A stretch of DNA of 64,000 nucleotides from the NCBI GenBank assembly GCA_017983695.1, contig JAGOAX010000003.1:186001-250000 (forward strand), in the 5' to 3' direction. The position numbers and the translations under genes are program-made. How positions within the stretch are numbered: position 1 is the stretch's first letter; each line of letters begins with the position of its first letter. This document shows, in pieces, positions 10,113 to 19,167 of the stretch. Below the pieces are notes generated by a model, which searched no databases, was not told the DNA's origin, and saw nothing but the letters and a program-made list of their open reading frames with translations. The stretch comes from Ferruginibacter sp. Lineage in GTDB: Bacteria; Bacteroidota; Bacteroidia; Chitinophagales; Chitinophagaceae.

Positions 10113-12698
10113 ATGAGATGTATATACTTATTACTGCTGTTTTTAATTATTAATTACAGCACTAAAGCCCAATTGCAAAATTTTAAATACGACCGGGTTG
10201 GCAACTTTAAAGAAGGTATGGCCCCGGTTTATATAGGTAAGTTTCTTGGCTTTATTGATAAAACCGGAAAAGAAGTAGTACCGGTTATTTATGAAGAGGA
10301 TTATAAAACCGATGAATTTACAGACGGAGTTGCGATTGTAACAAAAAATGGGTTATCAGGATTAGTGGATAAAACAGGCAAGTTAATTGTGCCCCATGAG
10401 TACAAGCATATAGGGCAGTTTAGCGAAGGAATAGCAGAGGCTTATAAGGCAGATGGAAAAACCGGGTTTATCAATGCGCAGGGCAAAACTGTAATTCCTT
10501 TTGAGTATAATATTTTGAGTTTGCTTGGTGGTGCAAAATCTGTAAACGGAATGGTTCCGGTAAAGGATGGTAAAAAAGGTTATATAGACAAAACCGGAAA
10601 AGTTATAGTTCCTTTTGAATATGAAACGGTATATAATTTTTCTGATGGTATTGGTTTGGTTGAGAGGGTGTTTAATGGTAAAGTAAGTTATGTAAATACA
10701 AAAGGGAAAATTGTTATTCCTGAAAAATATGATGATGGCACAATGTTTATTGATGGGTTAGCATATGTAAATATTGGAGCAAAAGCAAAATCACTTTACA
10801 GTGGACTGGAAGGAGGTAAATGGGGGGTTATAGATAAAACCGGGAAAGAAATAATACCTGTCATCTATGACCACATTGATGAAATAAAAAACGGACTTAC
10901 TATTGTTGCGATGGGAAAATATCCCAACGAAAAAAAAGGCTTGATTGCAAGGGATGGAAAAATAATTTTACCTATTGAATACTATGATATAAAAATATTG
11001 AAAGACCGTGTTGTAGCCAACAAAGTGTTTACCGGCCCTTATTCGTTATTTGATTATACCGGAAAACAAATTGGCGATTTTACATGGTATCTGTATGATA
11101 TTTTTCCGGAAATAACAGATGGTTTGCTAAGGGTGCAGGAACTAAAAAATAACAGATATGGAAAAGTTGGTGCTATTGATGCAAATGGCGGTTTAAAAAT
11201 TCCATTTATGTATGATGGAATGACTCCTTTTGAGGAAGGATTGTCAACTGTTTCCATCAACAAAAAATATGGCGCTATTGATAAAACTGGAAAAATTGTT
11301 ATACCGCTTCAATATGAAGGTATGGCATCATTTTCGGAAGGATGGGCACCTGTTTCTCAAAATGGCAAATCAGGATTTATAGATAAAGCAGGGAAGCTGA
11401 TGGGATTTTCAAAAAATATAACACCGCAAACTGCTAATGAGCAAAAAGTAGAAGAGGCTGTAACTTATCAGATTAAAGAAAAGCTTTTTGATTTTTTTAT
11501 GGTAGCAAAAGATGTATTACCTGCTGGTATTGAGGGAGAAAAAACAGGGGGAAAAATTGGGATTTTGACCAGGGAAGAGAAACTGATTATTCCTCTCAAA
11601 TATGACTGGATTTCAATTGATACTGCCAATAAAGTTTTTTATGTTTATGATGGCTGGAAAGTATTTTATGGAAATAACAAACTTAGATTTGACAGTTCAA
11701 TGTCAGGGAAAATAGGAATATTTGATTATGCCGGTAGAGAAAAATTTCCTTTTATCCTAAAGGGTATTACCAGGCAAAAAAATAAATATTTGATAGTTGA
11801 AGATGCTGCAACATCAAAAAGTGGAGTATTAAATGAAAAAATAAAACAAGTCATCCCTTTTAAATATGATCTGATATACAATTTTACTGACAGTATAATG
11901 GCAGCAAAGAAAAACGGCAGGTTCGGTATTATTAATTTAAACAATGAAACATTAATACCTTTTGAATACGACTCTGTTTATACTGGTGGTAGGAAGGCTC
12001 CAGGAGGTTATCAATTAAAAAAAGGCAACAGTAGTACATGGGTAGATGTCAAAGGGATAATAATACAAAGTACACCGGCAACAAATGCAGGAAAAAGTAA
12101 AACTGGTAGTAATAGTAACAATGAACAATTATCTATTCTTGTTGACGAAAATTTTGATAACAATAATAACAATTGGGCTGAATGGAATAATGAAGGCTCG
12201 GCTGCACAATTGCTAAACGGCAATTACAGGGTTACTATAAAAGACAATAAAAATTATGCCTGTTGGCTAATTGTGCCCGACATGGCCGATCACTCAAGAG
12301 ATTTTGCCATAGAAACAAAAATATTTTTGCATAATACCGATGCAGGAAATAGTAATGACAGCTACTGGCTGCTTTGGGATGTGGGTAATGGTGCTAAGGA
12401 TTTTTATACTTTGGGTATTTATCCTTCAGGTAAGTTTCAATATGGAAGACTCGTTAATGGAAAATGGGAAGCAAAAACAGATTTAATTACTTCCACAGCA
12501 GTAAAAGCAGGTGTTAACAAAGCAAATGTGCTTCGTGTTGAAAAAAGAAAGAACGAAATTTTCTTTTTTGTAAATGGTATAGAAGTACACAAAGCAAAAT
12601 ATGAAACCTTTGATAAAAACTACACTGGTGTAGGCTTTCAGTGGAATAGTAAAAAGCTACTTGATATTGACTATTTAAAAATTCTTCGTGGGCTTTAA
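10113..12698 (+). CDS. Secreted WG-repeat protein with C-terminal lectin-like domain
   Basis: An 861-residue exported protein. Residues 1-19 form a signal peptide ending ...STKAQ. Residues about 20-430 and 480-660 consist of WG (KWG) repeats: units of roughly 45 residues with the pattern GxIDKTGKxVIPxxYExxxxFxEG. Residues about 680-861 differ: VDENFDNNNNNWAEW, ACWLIVPDMAD, YWLLWDVGN and FFVNGIEVHK suggest a concanavalin/laminin-G-like or DUF1080-like beta-sandwich. WG-repeat proteins are common in Bacteroidota but their molecular role is unknown; cell-surface or periplasmic binding is a reasonable guess. Not in an operon. Confidence 0.9.
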   Translation: MRCIYLLLLFLIINYSTKAQLQNFKYDRVGNFKEGMAPVYIGKFLGFIDKTGKEVVPVIYEEDYKTDEFTDGVAIVTKNGLSGLVDKTGKLIVPHEYKHIGQFSEGIAEAYKADGKTGFINAQGKTVIPFEYNILSLLGGAKSVNGMVPVKDGKKGYIDKTGKVIVPFEYETVYNFSDGIGLVERVFNGKVSYVNTKGKIVIPEKYDDGTMFIDGLAYVNIGAKAKSLYSGLEGGKWGVIDKTGKEIIPVIYDHIDEIKNGLTIVAMGKYPNEKKGLIARDGKIILPIEYYDIKILKDRVVANKVFTGPYSLFDYTGKQIGDFTWYLYDIFPEITDGLLRVQELKNNRYGKVGAIDANGGLKIPFMYDGMTPFEEGLSTVSINKKYGAIDKTGKIVIPLQYEGMASFSEGWAPVSQNGKSGFIDKAGKLMGFSKNITPQTANEQKVEEAVTYQIKEKLFDFFMVAKDVLPAGIEGEKTGGKIGILTREEKLIIPLKYDWISIDTANKVFYVYDGWKVFYGNNKLRFDSSMSGKIGIFDYAGREKFPFILKGITRQKNKYLIVEDAATSKSGVLNEKIKQVIPFKYDLIYNFTDSIMAAKKNGRFGIINLNNETLIPFEYDSVYTGGRKAPGGYQLKKGNSSTWVDVKGIIIQSTPATNAGKSKTGSNSNNEQLSILVDENFDNNNNNWAEWNNEGSAAQLLNGNYRVTIKDNKNYACWLIVPDMADHSRDFAIETKIFLHNTDAGNSNDSYWLLWDVGNGAKDFYTLGIYPSGKFQYGRLVNGKWEAKTDLITSTAVKAGVNKANVLRVEKRKNEIFFFVNGIEVHKAKYETFDKNYTGVGFQWNSKKLLDIDYLKILRGL

Positions 12699-12787
12699 AG
12701 CTAAAAATAAATCTGTAGTTTTATTGTGGCCAAAAAATGTAAATCAAGTCCCTTGCTTTTATTCACACACGAACAGAGGCGGAGATG

Positions 12788-13408
12788 TTACATGCCGTTT
12801 TTTTGTGTCACACTTAATTCGATATTACTGTCTCTATTAAAGCCACTAATTAAGTCAGGCTTTTGTTTGTCAATATATAAAAAATAAGGACCGATATTTT
12901 CAATATTTTTAACTGTCAAGTCTGCATAGTTTAAAAAGGAAAGGGTTGTGTCAATTACTTGCTCTTGCTGAGTTTTGTCTTTATTTAATATTTGAACAAA
13001 TGCCCCAGTATCTGTTTCTTTTATAAAGGATGTAATGAATTCATTTGTCAGTCCTTGAACTACTGGCTCTGTAGTTGCCCTGTAAATAAAAACATCTTCG
13101 TCATAGACTTGATCACACCATAAGTCAACGATTTTGTTGTACTCGTCGTCATTGTTATCTTCTATTAACTCAATTTTTATATTTTGTCTATTGATTAAGT
13201 AAACGGTTTCCTTTAATTGAGAAATAGACAAATGGTCTAAGGAAGATTTTTTAAAAAAGAGCCTTTTAACCTGTAAAAGCAAAAGCCAAATCAGTCCGCC
13301 TAATATTATAAGAATAATAAAAGGTAATGCGATAAGAAAAATTAATCCTGTTACAATGGGAGGCAAATCTTTTGAAGCTCTAAATGTCTTAGTGACTGTG
13401 AAGTTCAT
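12788..13408 (-). CDS. Hypothetical single-membrane-pass protein
   Basis: 206 residues with no recognised family. A strong hydrophobic segment at about residues 16-48 (PPIVTGLIFLIALPFIILII then LLLLQV) is followed by basic residues and a soluble C-terminal part of about 150 residues with acidic patches, so it is probably an inner-membrane-anchored cytoplasmic domain. It is flanked by repeat-like sequence: GGCGGAGATGTTACATG just beyond its 3' end and a perfect 11-bp inverted repeat upstream of its start, as often seen around orphan accessory genes. Confidence 0.6.
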   Translation of the reverse strand: MNFTVTKTFRASKDLPPIVTGLIFLIALPFIILIILGGLIWLLLLQVKRLFFKKSSLDHLSISQLKETVYLINRQNIKIELIEDNNDDEYNKIVDLWCDQVYDEDVFIYRATTEPVVQGLTNEFITSFIKETDTGAFVQILNKDKTQQEQVIDTTLSFLNYADLTVKNIENIGPYFLYIDKQKPDLISGFNRDSNIELSVTQKNGM

Positions 13409-13435
13409 AAAATGTTATGTGACATGTGTATCCAC

Positions 13436-13467
13436 CTTGTTTCGTGTCACACGAAACAAGATTTTTT
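13436..13467. repeat. Perfect 11-bp inverted repeat with T-run
   Basis: CTTGTTTCGTG, a 3-nt loop, then CACGAAACAAG and ATTTTTT. On the plus strand it has terminator shape, but no plus-strand gene reads into it within 700 bp; on the minus strand it lies upstream of the small membrane protein gene. Confidence 0.6.
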
Positions 13468-13504
13468 AGCGGATGGTTTTATTTTACTTAAGCTAATATA
13501 CAAA

Positions 13505-13537
13505 CAAAAAAGCCCGTAAAATTTATTTTACAGGCTT
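13505..13537 (-). terminator. ppdK terminator
   Basis: Read on the minus strand, AAGCCTGTAAAAT pairs with ATTTTACGGGCTT and is followed by a T-run, about 18 bp after the ppdK stop codon. Confidence 0.8.
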
Positions 13538-13554
13538 GTATACATCACTTTTTG

Positions 13555-16311
13555 CTATTTCTTTCTTGGCGTTTCCAGCGCAGCTTGTGCAGCAGCTAGG
13601 CGTGCAATCGGCACACGGAAAGGAGAGCAGCTAACATAGTTCATGCCAATGCGGTGACAGAATTTTACACTCTCCGGGTCGCCGCCATGTTCGCCACAAA
13701 TACCAACTTTTAAATTGGGTTTGGTAAGATGGCCTCTTTCGGTGCCGGTTTTTATCAGCTGGCCAATACCTTCCTGGTCGATGGTTTGAAAAGGATCGTC
13801 GGGTAAAATTTTCAGGTCGAGGTATTTGGGTAAGAAGCCGCCAATATCATCACGGCTAAAACCAAAACTCATTTGTGTAAGGTCGTTGGTACCAAAGCTG
13901 AAGAAGTCGGCCACCTTGGCCATAAACTCGGCACGTAAAGCAGCACGTGGTGTTTCTATCATGGTGCCATACAGGTAAGGTATTTTTTTCAGGCCGGTTT
14001 TTTCGCACACTTCTTTATATACACGGTCAACAATTAATTTCTGGTGACTGAGTTCATGCACAATAACAGTTACCGGCACCATAATTTCGGGAAAAACTTT
14101 TTTACCTTTTTTCAGCAACTCAGCTGTGGCTTCAAAAATTGCCCTTACCTGCATTTCGGTAATTTCAGGATAGCTGATACCCAAACGTACACCACGGTGG
14201 CCCAGCATCGGATTATTTTCATGCAATGCCAACACTCTTCTGTTAAGCATGCTCATGCTGATGCCTAATTCTTTACCCAGGTGTTTTAATTTTTCTTTAT
14301 CGTGCGGTACAAATTCATGTAATGGCGGATCGAGCAGGCGGATGGTTACAGGAAAACCATTCATTACGGTCAGGGTATCCTTCACATCTTTTTTTACATA
14401 TTTAAACAAACCATTCAGGGCATCCTTTCTTTCTTTTTCTGTTTTGCTTAAGATCATTTTTCTTAGCTGGAACAAAGGTTCTTCACTGCCTTCGCCATAA
14501 AACATATGTTCGGTACGGAACAGGCCAATACCTTCGGCACCAAATTTAACGGCCAGCAATGCATCTTCCGGTGTTTCGCAATTGGCACGTACACCAATCT
14601 GCTTGGTCTTATCCACCAGTTTCATCAGCTCTTTATAGCTCTGGTTTTTGTCAATATCAATATCCACCAAAGCCATACTGCCTTCGTACACCAAACCTTT
14701 GGTGCCGTTCAGGCTTATCCAATCGCCTTCTTTAACAAGCACATTGTTTTTGGCATGCATGGTTTTTGTAACGCTGTTAATTTCAATATCGCCACAACCC
14801 ACAATACAGCATTTACCCCAGCCACGTGCCACCAGTGCGGCATGTGATGTCATGCCACCCTTGGTAGTTAAAATAGCCTGCGCTTTGTGCATACCATCCA
14901 CATCTTCGGGTGATGTTTCTTCTCTTACCAATATTACTTTCTCACCTTTAGCAGCCCATTTTACTGCATCTTCCGACGAGAATACCACACGGCCTTTTGC
15001 TCCACCGGGGCCGGCAGGTAAACCTTTTGCAATTACCGGCGCAATCAATTCTGCTTTAGGATCAAGCATCGGTAATAATAATTCCACGAGTTGATTGGGT
15101 GCCACTCTCATGACGGCTGTTTTGGCATCAATCAGTTTTTCTTTAAACATTTCTGTTGCCATGCGTACTGCGGCCACGCCATTGCGTTTGCCCACACGGC
15201 ATTGCAGCATATACAGTTTCCCTTTTTCAATGGTAAACTCAATATCCTGCATGTCTTTATAATGTTGCTCCAGCCTTTTTTGGTAACTGTACAATTCTTT
15301 ATACAAGGCAGGCATTAATTTTTCCAGCGAAGTAAAATGTTTGCTCTGGTCATTCATGCTGTATTCATTAACAGGGGCAGGGGTTCTTATACCGGCCACC
15401 ACATCTTCTCCCTGTGCATTTACCAGGTACTCGCCATAAAATTTATTTTCGCCGCTGCCGGGGTTTCTTGTAAAAGCTACACCGGTACAACTGCCGCTGC
15501 CCATATTACCAAATACCATGGCCTGTACATTTACTGCAGTGCCCCATTCATCAGGTATTTTTTCTATGCGGCGGTATTCAATGGCACGCTTACCATTCCA
15601 GCTGCTGAACACCGCACCAATACCGCCCCACATTTGCTGCCAGGGATCATCAGGAAATGCAGTGCCTAAAACTTTTTTCACTGTTGCCTTATAATCTTTT
15701 ACCAGCTCTTTCAATTCAGCTGCGGTAAGGTCGGTATCGCTTTTATAACCTTTTTTATGTTTAATGGCTTCCAGTTTTTCATCTAAAATTTTACGGATGC
15801 CTTTGCCGTTTTTAACCTCTATATTGCCGCCTTTTTCCATCACCACATCGGCATACATCATTATCAAACGACGGTAAGCATCATAAGCAAAACGTTCGTC
15901 GCCACTTTGTGCAATAACACCTTTAATGGTTTTTTCATTCAGGCCAACATTCAATACGGTTTCCATCATGCCCGGCATACTTCGTCTTGCACCGGAGCGT
16001 ATAGAAACCAGCAGGGGATTTTTTTCATCACCAAATACTTTACCGGTTATCTTTTCCATTTTGGCCAGCGCTTCTTTTACCTGTACCTGTATAGCTTTGG
16101 GATATGTTTTTTTGTTTTTGTAATAATACGTACACACTTCTGTAGTTACTGTAAAGCCCGGTGGTACCGGTAATTTTAATTTGGGATGCCCCGCCATTTC
16201 TGCCAGGTTTGCACCTTTACCACCCAATAAGTTTTTCATCGATTCATTGCCATCGGCTTTGCCGCCGCCAAAAAAGTACACATACTTTTCTGCCTTTTTA
16301 GATGTTGCCAT
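13555..16311 (-). CDS. ppdK: Pyruvate, phosphate dikinase
   Basis: A 918-residue cytoplasmic enzyme interconverting pyruvate + ATP + Pi and PEP + AMP + PPi. Domains in order: ATP-grasp nucleotide-binding domain (1-360, with SIRSGARRSMPGMMETVLN at 103-121), the swivelling phosphohistidine domain with catalytic H490 in TTKGGMTSHAA (T488 is the usual regulatory threonine), and the PEP/pyruvate TIM barrel with GEGSEEPLFQLR, GTNDLTQMSFGFSRDD and the catalytic cysteine C872 in ICGEHGGDP. Full length. It stands alone, with its own terminator. With PFOR in the same window it indicates active pyruvate/PEP traffic. Confidence 0.97.
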   Translation of the reverse strand: MATSKKAEKYVYFFGGGKADGNESMKNLLGGKGANLAEMAGHPKLKLPVPPGFTVTTEVCTYYYKNKKTYPKAIQVQVKEALAKMEKITGKVFGDEKNPLLVSIRSGARRSMPGMMETVLNVGLNEKTIKGVIAQSGDERFAYDAYRRLIMMYADVVMEKGGNIEVKNGKGIRKILDEKLEAIKHKKGYKSDTDLTAAELKELVKDYKATVKKVLGTAFPDDPWQQMWGGIGAVFSSWNGKRAIEYRRIEKIPDEWGTAVNVQAMVFGNMGSGSCTGVAFTRNPGSGENKFYGEYLVNAQGEDVVAGIRTPAPVNEYSMNDQSKHFTSLEKLMPALYKELYSYQKRLEQHYKDMQDIEFTIEKGKLYMLQCRVGKRNGVAAVRMATEMFKEKLIDAKTAVMRVAPNQLVELLLPMLDPKAELIAPVIAKGLPAGPGGAKGRVVFSSEDAVKWAAKGEKVILVREETSPEDVDGMHKAQAILTTKGGMTSHAALVARGWGKCCIVGCGDIEINSVTKTMHAKNNVLVKEGDWISLNGTKGLVYEGSMALVDIDIDKNQSYKELMKLVDKTKQIGVRANCETPEDALLAVKFGAEGIGLFRTEHMFYGEGSEEPLFQLRKMILSKTEKERKDALNGLFKYVKKDVKDTLTVMNGFPVTIRLLDPPLHEFVPHDKEKLKHLGKELGISMSMLNRRVLALHENNPMLGHRGVRLGISYPEITEMQVRAIFEATAELLKKGKKVFPEIMVPVTVIVHELSHQKLIVDRVYKEVCEKTGLKKIPYLYGTMIETPRAALRAEFMAKVADFFSFGTNDLTQMSFGFSRDDIGGFLPKYLDLKILPDDPFQTIDQEGIGQLIKTGTERGHLTKPNLKVGICGEHGGDPESVKFCHRIGMNYVSCSPFRVPIARLAAAQAALETPRKK

Positions 16312-16660
16312 GATAATATTGCTTTTGTTTTATGCAGAGTTATAACCTATTGCTTTTATTTTTAAAAACATTACTCATGCAAAAAACTGATTTTCATCAT
16401 TTAGACGGGGCAGACCAGGTGATGGCGCATTTGGGTGGGTGGTGTTGGCTTGCGAATGATAATGGTAATATCTGTGGCGGCGAAGAGGTTTTTGATGGGG
16501 ATTAAAGCCGAATGTTCGTTATGATAATTTGAGAATGATGCGAAGAACAAAGCTAACGTTTTCTGCCACGAGGCGGAGGCTGAAAACTGGTTAATTAATA
16601 AAAAGGTGGCTTTCCGCCCCCATTTTGGCAAACCCCATGTAAGCTGCAGTACCATTTCGC
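16312..16660. other. Gene-free stretch with dispersed repeats
   Basis: 349 bp between the ppdK start and the 3' end of the methyltransferase gene. An 84-codon minus frame (16401-16655) gives a low-information peptide and coincides with repeats: 16490-16545 resembles 9908-9960, and GGTTAATTAATAAAAAGGTGGC near 16588 repeats the sequence just after katG. Confidence 0.55.
16490..16545. repeat. Dispersed repeat, copy 2
   Basis: TTTTTGATGGGGATTAAAG and TATGATAATTTGAGAATG resemble 9908-9960. The accompanying AATTAATAAAAAGGTGGC word is also shared between the loci but lies on the other side here. Confidence 0.5.
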
Positions 16661-17587
16661 TTAGGCTAACTCCAGTGTCAATTGTTCAGGCTTGTTATTT
16701 TCTTTCAGTCCGTGGTTGTGTCCTTGTATATGGTCAAGGTCAAAGTTGCAAACGAGAGCCTCAACAACTGTCTTACGATTTTCTATGCTCCCGCCTGAAT
16801 GATAAAAATGGTCTTTTGTCACAATGTTAAACTTGTTCCAAAACTTAGTAATCATATCATTTGCACGCCAATCGTTATGATGCCATGTTGAAAGAATAAA
16901 CTTTGCTTTTGTTTGGCTCAATAGTGTAAAGAGCAATTCTTCATCTTCCTCTGTCCAACCATTGTAGTAGTCAACATATCTGCCGTAATAGGGTGGGTCG
17001 CAATAAATAAAATCGTTTTCTGTTGCAAGTGGAATAATATCTGCAAATGATTTATTGTGAAAAGTCCATGCTGGTTCAGGCTTAATGATTTTAGAAACTG
17101 TAGAAACCTGATTGGTGATTTTTGTTACATACGCCTGTGCAAAACGGTCGGGCTTTTTGCAAAAAGGAATGTTCCAATTTCCTTTGTTATTAAATCTCAT
17201 CATGCCGTTAAAACCTGCACGGGAAAGAAAGATAAAATCATAAGGAGAATATTCACCGCCATTAAATCGAGAACGTACTTTGCGGTAATGCTCGTAGCCA
17301 CTATCTTCTGCAACACTTAATAGTTCACCTTCTTGTTCAAGATATTGCTTCATTAAAGGTGCTGTAATTACCTTTGTTTGAATGCCCTTATAAAAATTTA
17401 TAATATGCGGATTTGTGTCGTTTAAAATCGCTTCTTTAAAGTTGGCATTGAAAGCAACAACGCCTGTTCCTAAAAATGGCTCAATCCATTTACCATTTAT
17501 TTCAGGCACAAGTTCCATAATCCACGGCACAAGTTTAGTCTTGATACCTTGGCTCTTTATCGGTGGAACTATTATTTTTTTAGTCAT
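16661..17587 (-). CDS. Dam-type DNA adenine methyltransferase of an EcoRV-like system
   Basis: A 308-residue D12-class N6-adenine methyltransferase. Motif I is PFLGTGVVAF (residues 37-46), the catalytic motif is DPPY at 197-200, and RFNNKGNWNIPF (131-142) is characteristic of Dam-type enzymes. Start placed at 17587: this ATG overlaps the end of the upstream endonuclease gene by 8 bp, suggesting translational coupling; an upstream extension of 18 codons would overlap the endonuclease much further. M.EcoRV belongs to the same Dam-like class, agreeing with the EcoRV-like neighbour. Predicted to protect GATATC by methylating an adenine; specificity is inferred from the partner. Confidence 0.92.
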   Translation of the reverse strand: MTKKIIVPPIKSQGIKTKLVPWIMELVPEINGKWIEPFLGTGVVAFNANFKEAILNDTNPHIINFYKGIQTKVITAPLMKQYLEQEGELLSVAEDSGYEHYRKVRSRFNGGEYSPYDFIFLSRAGFNGMMRFNNKGNWNIPFCKKPDRFAQAYVTKITNQVSTVSKIIKPEPAWTFHNKSFADIIPLATENDFIYCDPPYYGRYVDYYNGWTEEDEELLFTLLSQTKAKFILSTWHHNDWRANDMITKFWNKFNIVTKDHFYHSGGSIENRKTVVEALVCNFDLDHIQGHNHGLKENNKPEQLTLELA

Positions 17588-18485
17588 CAGTTTCTTCTTC
17601 GTTTTCAGATTCAATATCATCCTCTTCATTAAGCTGCTCAATTATCTCTTTATTCTTTTCCAATAAATCAGCTCCTTTTTGCTTATACAGAGAATATGAT
17701 TTCATGTTTGTATAGGGTCGTGGTATGCCAGCTTTAAGTGACATATCTTTATTTAAATAAAACATCCAAAAGTCATTGTATAATTCCTCACCTAAAGTAG
17801 CAAAAATTCCTTCCCCATTTATAATTTTTTCTATATTCTGAATAGAGCCAATGTTTCTTGTATTTCCACTTCCAACACTGTCAGAGGCTATTTTATATTT
17901 TGGCTGAACAAAGAATTTGAAATCACGAATTACCGAAACAATTTTAGTTAAATCTTCAATAGAATAAATGTTTTGCTTATCAAGGTCAACTTCGCTTTGA
18001 GTATAAATAACTCCTAAAACCAAATGAATTTGATAATCACTATATGGATATTTGGTACTCTTTACACTATTCCTATCTCGAAAATATCCAGTATAAGAAC
18101 CAAGAGTCATTTTATTATTTAGTTTCTTGCCGTCTTTGGTAAATCCGCTTTTGATGTCAAGTGCAAACTTTTCACCAGATTCTTTTGATATGAATGTGAA
18201 GTCGGGGTAATGGTTTTGCTGCTCAGGTTCTTCTAATATGAAATTATTTTTATCAGCAAATTCCTTTAAGGCAGGCGCAAGAAGAATTTCAAGCACTTTT
18301 GAAACAACTTTTGTGTCAACAGAAATGGTGTAAATGTTTTGATATATGTCAATAAACCCTTTTACAATCCAATCTCCTTCTTCTGTCGCTATAATTTTGT
18401 TGTAACCTTCAACTTCTTTTTGTAGGGCTAATAATAATTCTTCTTTTGTCATTCTTGCTTTATGTTTGGTGTCAAAGATACTCAC
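17580..18485 (-). CDS. EcoRV-like type II restriction endonuclease
   Basis: 301 residues closely resembling EcoRV. The Q-loop and active site read EEPEQQNHYPDFT followed by LDIK, giving the PD...DxK catalytic set D95, D110 and K112 (EcoRV D74, D90, K92). TLGSYTGYFR matches the EcoRV TLGGYTSFIR region. The recognition loop GSGNTRNIGSI (205-215) is nearly identical to the EcoRV loop that reads GATATC in the major groove, so the same specificity with blunt cutting is predicted. It is longer than EcoRV (about 245 residues), with a 45-residue C-terminal extension ending in an acidic tail. The methyltransferase follows with 8 bp overlap. Confidence 0.93.
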   Translation of the reverse strand: MSIFDTKHKARMTKEELLLALQKEVEGYNKIIATEEGDWIVKGFIDIYQNIYTISVDTKVVSKVLEILLAPALKEFADKNNFILEEPEQQNHYPDFTFISKESGEKFALDIKSGFTKDGKKLNNKMTLGSYTGYFRDRNSVKSTKYPYSDYQIHLVLGVIYTQSEVDLDKQNIYSIEDLTKIVSVIRDFKFFVQPKYKIASDSVGSGNTRNIGSIQNIEKIINGEGIFATLGEELYNDFWMFYLNKDMSLKAGIPRPYTNMKSYSLYKQKGADLLEKNKEIIEQLNEEDDIESENEEETDD

Positions 18486-18604
18486 TTTTGCGCTGTTAGG
18501 GTGTATCCACGGTATTGCAGCTTACTCATAAATATACGCAAGTTCAAAACTTACGTATTCTACAAGTTTAATTTATAAATTTATACATAAAAAACAATAT
18601 TAAA

Positions 18605-18625
18605 TACGAAACTTCAACTTTCGTA
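18605..18625. promoter_or_regulatory. Inverted repeat upstream of restriction operon
   Basis: TACGAAA and TTTCGTA separated by CTTCAAC, 120 bp upstream of the endonuclease start in an AT-rich 264-bp spacer. Perfect 7-bp arms suggest an operator, but no controller gene is present in the window. Confidence 0.35.
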
Positions 18626-18749
18626 TAATTTATTGTTTAGTGTATCAACAATACAAAAAACGCAAGTTTTTCAGCTTAGCTATTCTTGACCAGATTCGTG
18701 GCAGCGATGTAAAAAAGATTTCGTAATTAGTGAAAAAGCAAGCGGCATT

Positions 18750-19160
18750 TTATTTATGCTCGTAATAAGGTATCTCATCGTGGCTTGCAGTTTCTTTCTG
18801 TTGCCAATAAGCCATGGTAACAATATGCCCGCCGGGAGCTTTTAAAGATCGGCCGAATATGGCGTTAATGGTATTGAAGGTATAATCAGTTACACCCACC
18901 GTAAAAGTTTCGGGTGCGGCTGGAGCAGGTGGCGGCGGTGGAGGAGGAGCTGCTTCACCTTCTGCAGGTTTTGTCCCGCTAGCTAGCGGGAGTGCAGCCG
19001 CAACTTTAGGCGCAGGAGAAGGAATAGCTACAACGGTAAAGCCATTATATTCCAATATTTTTTTTAAGAAGCTGACTCTTTCAGGCGTAACATTTTTTTC
19101 AACAATGCCGCATTTAACACCATCCAGTTCTTCAAATTCGTGGTTTTTATTTATTGCCAT
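18750..19160 (-). CDS. Hypothetical proline/alanine-rich linker protein after nuoN
   Basis: 136 residues, no recognised function. Residues 1-48 and 85-136 look like two small folded parts (ELDGVKCGIVEKNVTPERV; FTVGVTDYTFNTINAIFGRSL) joined by a Pro/Ala-rich linker at about 50-85 containing a run of prolines. It lies 96 bp beyond nuoN on the same strand and may be the last gene of the nuo transcript. An 18-bp perfect palindrome lies inside the linker-coding part, suggesting the linker grew by repeat insertion. Confidence 0.6.
   Translation of the reverse strand: MAINKNHEFEELDGVKCGIVEKNVTPERVSFLKKILEYNGFTVVAIPSPAPKVAAALPLASGTKPAEGEAAPPPPPPPAPAAPETFTVGVTDYTFNTINAIFGRSLKAPGGHIVTMAYWQQKETASHDEIPYYEHK
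18974..18991. repeat. Perfect 18-bp palindrome inside a coding sequence
   Basis: TCCCGCTAGCTAGCGGGA encodes part of the linker (about residues 57-62) of the hypothetical protein. Its GC content differs sharply from its surroundings. Confidence 0.75.
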
Positions 19161-19167
19161 GGGATTA

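Noticed and set aside
13436..13467. Terminator for a plus-strand gene
   Set aside because: Shape fits, but the nearest plus-strand gene ends at 12698 and a minus-strand gene intervenes.
16401..16655. 84-codon minus-strand frame between ppdK and the methyltransferase
   Set aside because: Coincides with dispersed repeats shared with 9596-9960; no ribosome-binding site and low-information peptide.
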